Shown: positions 43,005 through 55,000 of the stretch, piece after piece
Position numbering within the stretch: the first letter of the stretch is position 1
Layout of the letters: each line of letters begins with the position of its first letter
DNA from: Henricia sp. BOLD:AAB3569
Taxonomy: Eukaryota > Echinodermata > Asteroidea > Spinulosida > Echinasteridae
Direction of reading: 5' to 3'
Assembly (NCBI GenBank): GCA_037783545.1
Contig: JBBELK010000370.1
Span: forward strand, 682,001 to 746,000
Length of the DNA: 64,000 bases
Made by a program: the position numbers and the translations under genes
Notes under the pieces: generated by a model
Database searches by the model: none
What the model saw: the letters and a program-made list of their open reading frames with translations, nothing else
What the model was told of the DNA's origin: nothing

Positions 43005-46000
43005 GTGAGTAACTCACTTGAAACAACATTGGTTCAGTTGTGAGTCAAATTTGATTTTTATCCCGGACTGCCGAGCGACAACAGTCCGAGGGCACTGTGA
43101 TGAATTCATTACATCCATAATGTATTTACGAGCGGCAAACTCTTCAGGCTAGAGTAATCTGGAGGCAAGTCGGCTGAATTGGATCTGTCACAAAGATTTA
43201 TCAGTGTTTGGAAAGTAGGTTTCTAAATTTGCTGGCGTTTGAGAGGGAGCAGCGCTGAATTTATCAAACAACCTGATCGAAAAAGGGTACCTTTGCCAAT
43301 TTTTTGGTTGGCATACACTGGCGTAAACACAATTTTTGGAGAATGTACACAGTTTGTAAAATACTACATGCTGCGGGCAGGTTTTTTTCTACTGGAAAAA
43401 GGCTGTTTTGATGCCCATCCATTTTTTTTATTACTGAAAATGAAAATGCTAAAAAATGTTAAACAGGGTCTGACAAAAAAAGAAAAACAATTTGCCACAT
43501 TTCATTAATATGATTTATTATTTTTTTTTTTTGATTTTTTTTTTTGGTTTCGCTTTTCACCAATGGAATGTCTTAGATTACAATTGGTCAACATTTGCTA
43601 CTTTGGACAAACTAGGTTGTACATGTGTATACATACACATGGTATGGTGCCTGATCACCATTGAAATGAAACAACCAAATTTGGGACGGGAGAAAAATAG
43701 TAAGGGACTTATCGGGATTTGAACCCGAGACCTCTGACTCACTAGGCAGATGCTCTACCAGCTGAGCTACATGTACATGTATAAGGCACAGTTTGTATAC
43801 ATACATACACCGTCAGGTTTTCCCTATAGACCCAATTCTTCTCTTGGTGTTGCATGGTGGCGCAAAATTGAGCAAAGTAATGAACACAACATCTGGTACA
43901 TGTATAGTGCCATATTAACATTGAAATGAAACATGTAGAAAAACAAACAATTCCAATCAAAACCAAAATTTGTTTAATGGCAAGCTCAGCATACATGTAC
44001 ATTAGACCTAAATGCCAACCCAGTTGGGTACATTGTGTAATTTTACAAGCGTACTCCACAAATGACAAATTAGCCTGTTACTGTTAGAGATGACAAGATT
44101 TATTGATCACTACTTGTCGACTGCACGTAAACATCATGTCTGTAGATTCATCATATCTGTCATGTAAAAGTCAAATTCAAGATGCGAGTGGCCTGAAAAT
44201 TGCAACCACATCCTGTCAAAAGGGCTGCTGTCCTCGAGCAGTGCACATCTTGAAATAATAAGGGCAGTGCTGTGATTTTTCTTCCCCCACACCCAAACCC
44301 AGGCTTCCTTAAATCAAGTTAATTTCACTGTGTCACGATGTGTTTGTTAGATTATTTCTGACAGTGAATTTCCCCCAAATGCCCTCCTTCTTTTTTCAGG
44401 TGTGCCTGATATTTAAATCTTGTTAGGTGATACATGTACACTTCGTGGCTACAGTATCAATTGGAATGAACATTACTCCGGGCTATGTCATTGCTGGAAT
44501 ATTCTATAGCATTGTCAGAAATCAATCGGAGGCTTACGTATAAGAATACTCATTTCATGTCTCAATATCTTCTGATCTGAATTGTCTTGAGGTCATTCCA
44601 TGAAGTGGAGGTTCAATTTCCCTGTTATAGTTCAAACCATTTTCGCCCGCGATCACCCCTTGAATCAATAGTACTCTGAAATTTCAGCTGCCAAATAGAA
44701 GAATTGGAGAAAGAAAAAAAATCATTACTTGCAACAAAATGCACAAGCAGACATCAACTAAATTGAATTTATGCAAGTATTGCATTTGGTGTTTTTCAAC
44801 AGATTTTCTTGAACCACACAGATATTGAAGTTAAAATCATCTAAATTAAAATGAAAGAGGCTTGGTTAGTTTGAGAATAGTGATTTACATTTGGAGTCAG
44901 AATGAAAGAAGTTCCACAACCACGACTTTGTTAAATAATTCAAAATGGCCGTACTATGTCAAAACTGGAGACTTTAAAATAACCCCCAAACAGACCTTTA
45001 ATTTTTTTCTACACTATCATACTTTTGTCTGACAGGCATTGTCTGTTGGACAAAAATCTGTGCAGACGGACCCTAAGCCACAACATTATACAAATTATTG
45101 TATCTCCTTTTTTATTGACCAATGTGTGGAAATAAAGAAATGTCACACCTCATGCTTCATTTTCATGGGATGACCCCTAGGGAAATCAGCCTAAGGCAAA
45201 GTTGTGAAGTCAAATTTGTATCTTCTCAATTGGATTTTGTTTTAGCGTACTATGAGTTTAAAACATAAATCATCCCAAACTCAGGTGACTTAATCAGTTT
45301 ATTCTTGCTTTTGCACAGTGCTTCAGGTCATAAAATTCATGCAGTTTAATGCAGAGAAAACAAACATTTCCCCAAGGAATTGATAGAAATCTGCATTACA
45401 AATTTTAAGATGAAATTGAGCATTTTAGATTTTAAAATCCTGAATGTACATTTAAATGTGTGTACTGTAATATGACTAATAATGTATTTGTGTATTTCCC
45501 GTCTCTAGAGCCCCTTTTGGATATTGAGGTAAAATTTTCCTACAAATATTTGTTCATGTAGGTTTTTTCTCTAAGTACCGGTAGAAGAAATAAAGTCTGA
45601 TGACATACATGTACCATACTGTACCTTCCTAAAAGGTACAGTATGTACAAATGTCTGTACACATTTGTGGCTGTGGCAAACACTGCAGGTTTGAAAGTGT
45701 TATCACTGAAATTTCTGAAATAATGGGTTTGAAATCAATGTGTACACCAGGCAGATGCTCTACAATGGTGCACTTCTTCAGGTTTCCTCTGAGGAATGAA
45801 CTTAACATTTTGTATCCATTATTGTCTAGACCTACATTGGGTCCATCTTGGCCGCACTCAACCCCTACCAATCCATCCCAGGCTGCTACGATAAAGACAT
45901 GATGTTGGCCTACAACAAACGTCACATTGGCGAGTTGCCACCACACATCTATGCCATTGCGAATGACTGCTACTATGCCATGTGGAAACGCAACGATAAT

Positions 46001-49000
46001 CAATGTGTACTCATCAGGTGAGAGTGAAGTCTTTTTCCCACTAACCCCAAGATTATCTGGGTTAATCGCTGCATTCCCACAAACAAAACTTAGGGTTACA
46101 AAGTATCTTAAATTATGGTAGTTTTTAGCCTGGCTTTCTGTAGTTACCTGAGTAAAACGCTACTTAGGCCTCAGCTGGGTAGTGTGAAAATGTGTTGCAG
46201 ATTGATGCATTCTCTTGTTACATGTGTGGCTTTTTGAACTGTATTTATGTAAATGTTTTTTGCTATATTAATGTAAAAGTATTCAGCATGTAACGTGAGA
46301 ATGACCCCCATCAATATTTGAACCTAAGACCTCCAAGACAATGGGCAGATGCTCTATCATCTGAGCTGTGAGGCACAGAAGTATACTCTCTGAAGTTTCC
46401 CCCAAGACCTTTGACCCTGGGCAGAAATGCTCTACCAGCTGAGCTATGAGACAGTGATTTTCTCCCTCAGTTTCCCCAAGACCTCTGACACACCGGGCAG
46501 ATGCTCTACCAGCTGAGCTATGAGGCACAGTGGTATACTTCCTGAGGTTTCTCCCAAGACCTCTGACACACCAGGCAAATGCTCTACTAGCTGAGCTATG
46601 AGGCACAGTGGTATACTCCCTCAGGTTTTCCCCCAAGAACCATAGCTTTTAGTTCTACATACATGCACAGCTGCATTCAAATTTTTATGGTTAATTTGAA
46701 AAATAAGAAACTTCCATAAACAAAATAATTATTTACTTAGTCATATTTTGGTTACCACAATAAAATGCAAGCGTGTTCCTTTAATTTTTGAAAAATAAAA
46801 AACTTCCAAAATAGAATGATTTACGTAATCATATTTCAGTTGCCATGATATAATGCAAGCGTGTTCCCTTAATTTTCGAGCAAGTATAGTTGATGCTTTA
46901 CCAGCATCTTGATTACATTAAGTCCCTTCCACAGCTCAAAGCTCACTGATGCATGATGATGATGTGACTCGCTACTCTGTGTACAAATTAGAGAATCCCT
47001 CCCTCGGTAATCAGTCTTAAATGTCACATCAACTATTCATTATCTCTTCTTCTTTGTAATTCCCCCCCAGCGGGGAGAGCGGTGTGGGGAAAACGGAAAG
47101 TACTAAATTCATCCTGAACTTCCTGTCTGAGATGAGCAAAGCATCTACTCAAGGCAGTGTTCCTGTGACGTCTCCGTCTGGGTCCAAACTTCAGGTGGAG
47201 CAGGCAATTCTTCAAAGCAGGTGGGTTCAATAAAGGGCACTGGAGACAAATTTTAAACAAAGCGAAACAAAAAGTATAATTTGTTGAGTTAACATATTTT
47301 TGTAATATGTGAGACATTTTGGCAAAATCAAAGGTCAAAATTGTGGTTTCAGTTTTATTATGAAAGTGATTAACATTCGCTTTCAAATAATGTTTGTCAC
47401 GATTTTAGGACATTTTGTCAATTTGTTTTTTCTTTTGAAGTTTGTATTTATGGGGGATGTCAGAAAAATGGGGGAAAGGGCTGCTGAAGTGACTACCAGT
47501 TTGAACTTGCTAAAAGAATACTTATTTCATTTGTTTATTTCAACTCATTAGAATACGTATTTTAAACATATCAATGATGACAAATATCAGATAATAATTG
47601 TGTGCTCATTCCTTACAACAAGAACCGTCTATTATTAGGAATGATAATATCGAAGAATAAGGAATTTATACCTGAAATTTCCCTTGTTATAAGTAGAAGG
47701 TTGTATAATGTATAAAGTGGCCACTATAAACAGGTGGCCCCTTTATAAAGGTTGCATTGGCATTATGGCATTTAGGACTAGATAGGTGGCCTCTTGACCA
47801 AGGTGGCCTTTTGACCAAGGTGGCCTTTTGACCAAGGTGGCCTTTTGACCAAGGTGGCCATAATAGCAGGTTTCACTGTATTAACATTGTTCTTATTGTC
47901 AAAGTTCAAATGTATATTTTAAATTCAAAACAGTTTGCAATCATTTGCGATTTTGAGTGAATACTCATGTTGTTGAATGTTTATTTACTTAGTCCCATAA
48001 TGGAAGCATTCGGCAATGCTAAAACCATCTACAACAACAACTCCAGTCGCTTCGGCAAGTTCATCCAGCTGCAGTTCTCACAAGAAGGCAACATCCAAGG
48101 AGGAAGGATTCAAGACTGTATCCTTTACATCTTTAAAACGTTTAATTGCATAAGTGGCTTATTATGGTGTATTGTTTGTTTTGTATAATTTCATGCCCAT
48201 CACTATTCCAGCAATTTTTATTTTTTATTTTTAAGATTACATGTACATGTAGATGAGATTCTTTATTATGTCCGCATTTCAAAAATACAGAAAATTGTCC
48301 TCCATTGGCAATTAAAAACAACATACATCTCAACAATAAAATATAGAAGATACACACCAATTACAATTTTACGCTTTACCTGCTTAAAAAAAATGCTTAT
48401 TTTGTTGAGCAGTCACTAAACATAAACACAGATTTTAAAGGTTTTCTGAAACACAGCTGTACCTCTGGAGCTAAAATTTCTGCAAGCCAGTTATGAAACA
48501 TTCTTCTTTAAATCTCATTGTACCAGGAATTTCAAAAGTTCCAACTGCTGATGATGTATTGGCTTTCAATGGAGCCATGTGGCCATTGAGGAAAACAAGT
48601 TAAAACAAATTTTATATCTGCTTGTTTAAGGCTGCAAATATTATTCTTTACTCTTATTTTGGGGTTTGCGTCTGTTTTGAAATAATTTCCTGTTTTTATT
48701 TATTTTTTTACATTTTCCCTTTTGCTTCTGGGTTTTTACTTTGTTTTTGCAAATGGTCTACTTTACAGGTACTAAATTTAACCAATTCTATCCATGAGAA
48801 AGATTTTGTTATGCTCAAAATCTCAGTTTGGAACAGGAAATTTGCCAATTGTGTTTTTAACTTTTGATGATCCAACTGTTTTTCATCAGGTTTTTTCCTT
48901 AACAGAGCAATTTCCTCTTTTGTAAAGACCTTCTTGAGAAAGTGAGTATTACGGTGATTGTAAAATGTTCCCTTTGTTTTTGCTGAGTTCGTGACAACTG

Positions 49001-52000
49001 TGGGGTCCTAAGAACATGCATGTTTGTATTAATATTTACAGAACAAATGGCTGCACATTGCACGGATGTCGGGTTTTATTCCAAGAAAGTAAATGTTTGA
49101 TTTTGCATCATTTCAGAATCGTGTTGTCGGTCAGAATCCCCAAGAAAGGAACTACCACATCTTCTACTGTCTGCTGGCTGGGGGCTCTGATGAACTTAAG
49201 AGTAAGTAGGGATAGCTTAAATTTTAGTTGATAATCTGTTGACAATTTCGCAGTGTAATTAAAGCCTGGTTTCCATATCATCGCAACAAACACAGAGATC
49301 ACCGCAAACTAGCAACGCAAACAGTAATGCAGACAGTCGACAAAGTTGAACCAAGTTTAACTTTGCTGATCGTTTCCGTCAGTATTTGCGTTGCAGTTGT
49401 TTGCATCTAGTCTGCATGCACAAGTTACGATTATATAAAAACTAGGCTTTATTTACACTGTGCGTGCCACAGTGTGCTCGGGTTGGTCTTGATCCTGTAG
49501 CATCTTGCATTTGAAACTGGACGTCTTGACCGCTGAACTACAGATCTGCAGGCAGGGGGAGGAGGTGTTTTGTCAAAGAGGACATGTTTCCCCTTTGCAA
49601 TGACCAATCATGTCGTAAGAAGCTACATGTAGGATGTCATGAAAAACGCCCAAACACAATAATGAGCAGATATCAGGCTCCAGATTGGGGGAAGGGGTGT
49701 TGGGATGTCAAGCAAATTAGAAATGTCATGTCATTAAGTTACCCAAATATGATGATCAAACCTTGGGCAATAAGCCTGGAGCTGTCAAACAGACTTCAGT
49801 AGTACTTAAGTAGTGGGTACTGCAACATATCGAGGATGGCTTACATTGTGTTGATACATGGATACATTTTAATCATAAATTGTTCGTACTTTGCTGATGT
49901 ATTTTTTTGTACTACATGTACATGTATATATGTATTTCTCCTGTTTACAGAGAAACTGTACCTGAAAGATCCCTCGTCCTACCGCTATATGAACCGCAGT
50001 GGTTGTATATCAGACCCAACCATCAATGACAAGGAAAACTTCCAGGCTGTTTTGGTAAGCTCACTCAATTCACAACAACACCTGTTTTGGTTTATTAACA
50101 GATTTCTATCGTTACTTCAGCCACAAAACTGATCATTGTATCAAAGGAAAAGTGGGGTTACAGTCCCCTGGAATCCAATGTATTCCTGTATTTTAATGAG
50201 GCTGGATCCGCCACTGGAAAGACGTTTTTGGAACCAATTCTGGAAGATCATTAAAATGCAAAATACAATAGAAATTCTGGGGTGGTACCTACATATACTC
50301 TCCAACAAAAGAAACTGTGCATGGTAAAAATTGCTGTATTTTTTCAAGAAGGTGGAAAATAAACACCAAATTCCCAGACAATATTCTCTGACATTGTTAG
50401 AAAAAGGTTATGCACTCAAAACCTGCTCATGGCATAGTGCAGGACTTAGGCATGCCTGGGTGTTGATTTCACAATAGGGGTCCTACAGGTTGTTATGTAA
50501 CAGAATTCCATAAAGTTCAGGTCTTGTTAGCAAGCCGTACAAAAGGACTACCCAAAAGTCAATATTCTCTTTCATGCGCGTGTCATTGGCTCCATGAGGC
50601 GAAGATGCACAGCAGTGATTAATGCACAAGGGGGACACACTCGATACTGACTTTGTGACTTCAATATTGGCAAGTCAGTTTTCAGCAACCTCTGAGAACA
50701 CGAAGAACACATTTTGTACATTTCAAGTTCGGTTAACCATTTGAAAGATTTCATGGACTTTCATTAACAGTTTATTCCAGCGAGTTATCTGCCATGGCTG
50801 AAAAAAATACAGCAATTTTTATCATGCACAGTTTCTTTTGTTGGAGAGTATATCACTCATATTTTCACATTTTTCCGCCGCTGAATTATGGTTATGGTCA
50901 TGAAAATTCAGCCTAGACTGTGCATCATCCAACTCATTTTGCCAGAATGGGTTTCTTATTACGATTATTGATGTAATGTTTCCCCTTTTGTTTATCAGGA
51001 TGCCTTCAGTGTATTGCAAATCAACCAGGAACAGATCAATGACATTCTCTCTCTCCTGTCGGCCATCTTGAATATTGGTAACATCCAATTCATCACAGCG
51101 GGAGGCGCTCAAGTCAAGGACATGCAACGTAAGTACCTATTGGTTTTAGAATCTGATGCTAAAATTGCATTTCCAATGTATGTCCATGCATTAGAGAACC
51201 ATGGCCGAGCGGTTGGGGTCATTGACATCAGTAGTCTTGTACCCAGACCTGCTGGGGAAGCTCGCTCAACAGGTCTAGTCAGTAAATTAGCCTATTGCCA
51301 AATTAACCAGGGGCCAATTTCATAAAGCCGTTTAGCAGAAGAATTTGCTTAATCCAAAATTTGTTTGCTTTATAAAATGGGTTTTCAGTCAAAATCTTAG
51401 ATGATGTGCAATACAATTGACTGGTGTTCTGCTATTCTTGCTAAAAACACTAGTTGACATACAATTTTGACTATTAACCAATTTTTATAAAGCAGACAAA
51501 TTCTTTTGCTAAACAGCTTTATGAAATTCGCCCCAGGCCTGTTGGGCAAGCATCCCCAGCAAGTCTGGGTACGAGACTATTATATCAGGTGGAAACGCCT
51601 TTAAAGGTTGTGGGTTCTAAACCACTCGAGGTTTAAGTGCATTCCAATTGCTTCATTGAACAAGGGGAGCATTCACAGTACAATTTCGCTTTGTCAAATA
51701 AAATGATTTATTTTGCTTCAAACAAAGAGATTCTAATCTTCATCGAATGAAGACGTGTGTTCAGAACAGAGAGCAGGGGTAATAATGACCGGGGTAATAA
51801 TGCTGTAAAGTGCCACGAGTACCTTACTTGGAAGATATGTACCGTACGTTATAGAAAATGTCGCAATAGGAATGAGGAACAATTGCAATATCGTGTTTGG
51901 AGACCACCGGCTAGCTTCATAGCTCAATTGATAGACCGTCTACACGTTAAGCAGTATGTCCGCAGTTCGAATCCCGGTGGAGCCAAGTTGCTTTTCACTG

Positions 52001-55000
52001 CATCAAGATTTGTATACCAAGAGAATTAGTAAGCTTGCATTGTAGGAGTTTACCCTTTTTTTTTATTATTGCTACCAATGCAGCTATTGAGATTGTATCA
52101 TCGTTACTCATGTTGGATGAATACCAGCTATGTGACGCTTTGACCCAGAAGACACGTCTCCTACGAGGGGAAGTGATCAGCACACCGCTGGATGTTGATC
52201 AGGTATTGTGCTGCCGGTAGGCCAGTGGGGGTGGGGGGACCATTTTAGCATCTGCAGGAGACATGCGTTTTCTGCATGTTTGAGCAGGTTTAGACTAAAG
52301 CACGCTTCGTAAAGTGGTGCAACGTGTAACGCTTGTATGAGATACTGTATTTTGACCGTGACTTTATTTTTCTTCTTTTTTCTTGGATTTGACAGAAAAT
52401 TAGGCAAATAATTCTATCGCTCTGTCGGTGTCTCGAATATCTGGCAAATAGTCAAATATTTAGTCTTATCGGCCGTCTTATTTGTTATTTGCAGGCAGCT
52501 GATTCCGTTGATTCCCTATCCATGAACCTGTACGGTCGCTGCTTCAAGTGGATCATTGATCGTATCAACAGGTGCATCAGAGGCAAAGAATTCTATCGCT
52601 CCGTCGGTGTCTTGGATATCTTCGGCTTCGAGAATTTTGAGGTGAGCTCTTGTTACTAATTGCAATTAGTTCACCCAGAGGTTGGGTCGCATAGTAGTAC
52701 AAAATACTTCTTATAGTTAACTTAAGTCTAATGTATGTGACCTGGGGCCAATTTCATAAAACATGTTAGCACCCGATTTTTGATTAAGCGGTTGATGGCA
52801 TTTCATAAAAGAATTAAGCAGTCGTTTTTTGCTTAAAGCCCTTATTTAGCAAGCCAAATCGCATGCTAACGCCGTCGCTTGAGCAAATTTTCGTGCTACG
52901 CTTAATCAAACATTTTGATTAAGCATAACATGTTTTATGAAATTGGCCCCTGTTCTGTCACACAGTTGGGTCATGTTTTTGCGACCATAAGTAGAAACTA
53001 CATAACAAAAACGTAGTGAAAATCCTGGGTGATATCTGGGTGTCGCATGGATTTTCCGAGCTCAGCATGGAGTTTTCGTATCTGACGCTTCACATTTTTA
53101 AAGTTTTCGTTGCAAAAAGTCGGCCTAAACTGTGACATATGACGCAATTCCCTATAATGGGTCATATTTGCTTGGCAGCTCATTGCATGGAAATGAAATA
53201 ACTAATTTTTTTTCATTGATATTTTTCTAGAAACATAAAAGTTATTCGCTTTCAAATGAGACATCAACGGAAAAATCGACCAACATTTAGTTATCGAACA
53301 ATTAATGTCAATACCTGTCAGGACTAAAACCGAGCTACTTTTTTTTTCTTTCATGAAGGTGAACCGCTTTGAGCAATTCAACATCAACTTTGCCAATGAG
53401 AAACTCCAGGAATACTTCAACAAACACATCTTCTCCTTGGAACAGCACGAGTACAACACAGAAGGCTTAGAGTGGGTGGACATCGACTGGCAAGACAATG
53501 GGGAATGTCTGGACTTGGTGGAAAGGGTACAGAATTTTTGTATTTATGTTTTATATAATAAGATTTTTTTTCTTTCTTTAATGTAAGTGAATTGGGATAT
53601 TTACATGTATAGTTATCTATGATGGTTGTAGAAAATAAAGAATCTTGAATCTTGACTGCACCCACAGTGGGTAGAGAAGGGGGTTTCCGTGGGGGTTGGG
53701 GAGGGCAGGATAATGGGGAATGTCTTCTAGACTTGGTGGAAAGGGTATGAACTGCACTGTTTGAAAGGGGAAACAAACGATTTCCAGATAAAGTGCTTAG
53801 AAAAAGCTAGGCATTCTTGTTTAAAAAAATTTAACAGAAATTTAGCTGTATTATCTATACTGAGCAAAAATATAAACGCCCCATGTAAATTATTTATGTA
53901 ACATGATTTTAATATATTTTGCAACCCCTAAGGCTAATAAAAGTTTCAAAGTGTCACATGGGGCGTTTATAATTTTGTTCAGTGTAATTTTTAAAAACAA
54001 ATCTCAAAAATATTGTAAAAAAAACCTGCTGTTTTGTGTTCCTGTGTTTAGAAACTCGGTATACTGGCCCTCATCAGTGAAGAAAGCCGGTTTCCGAAGG
54101 GTACCGATGATTCCATGCTGGAGAAACTACATAGCAACCATGCTGTGAGTACCATGTCTGGCCTCGGACCCACAGTTTCTTCAAGCATTTATTTTACCCA
54201 ATATGTTCAATATTCAATTTTGAAGATCAAATTTTTTGTCCCATTGATCACGTTCAAATGACGTCACTTACTACAAATTGTCACGTGCATCAGGATTTTA
54301 AGCGTAATTTTTTGTGATGCGCTTCGGTTGCGCCGTATTTCGAACAAATTTCAAGCAACACGTACGCGTGTTTGGAACATTTTTCAGGGTATGCGTGCGC
54401 TTACTTGATGGTGTTTAATACGCGTATATACGCAGTAGCATTTTTCCTATGAAGATGGCGTCTGTGAGAGTGGTCAATTATGGGTTTATTGAACATCAAA
54501 ATACTTAGATGGGTGGCGCAGAGATACAAGGTAATTCCTTTACTCTACACAAATGAATGCTCTGGGATCTTTTAAGTGCATTACACAACACACTGGACCA
54601 ACAGCTTTACATCCCTTCCTAAGGTTGGAGCAATTGTGGTTATTATTATTATTATTATTTCTTTCTGGTATTCATACCAAGGATTCCCCAATAGTGCTCA
54701 TTGCACTGTCACTCGCAAGCGTGAGGAAACCCATGAAGAATTAGAATTAGAAATGGCCAGAGACACCATTACCTAACACAATGGACCAACAGCTTATCAT
54801 CCCTTCCGAAGGATGGAGCAAGTGTGGTTGAGTGCCTTGCCCAAGGGCACAGGTACCACAGCCGGATTCGAACCCGCAACTCCAAGTTTTCACCCATGAT
54901 TGCGAGTCACGGTACCCCATATGTTAAATTCCTTGCTCAAGGGCACAGGTACTATGACCAGGTACCGAACCCGCCAAACCACTTGGTCACAGAACCCTAC

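Noticed and set aside
43695-43775. tRNA gene on the minus strand
   Set aside because: D- and T-arms are good but there is no acceptor stem and the anticodon arm is one base too long; the unit recurs as a dispersed repeat.
47784-47851. CRISPR-like array
   Set aside because: The 17-bp units are directly adjacent with no spacers, and the DNA is clearly animal.
51905-51987. tRNA gene on the plus strand
   Set aside because: A and B boxes exist, but the conserved T before the anticodon is C and acceptor pairing is incomplete.
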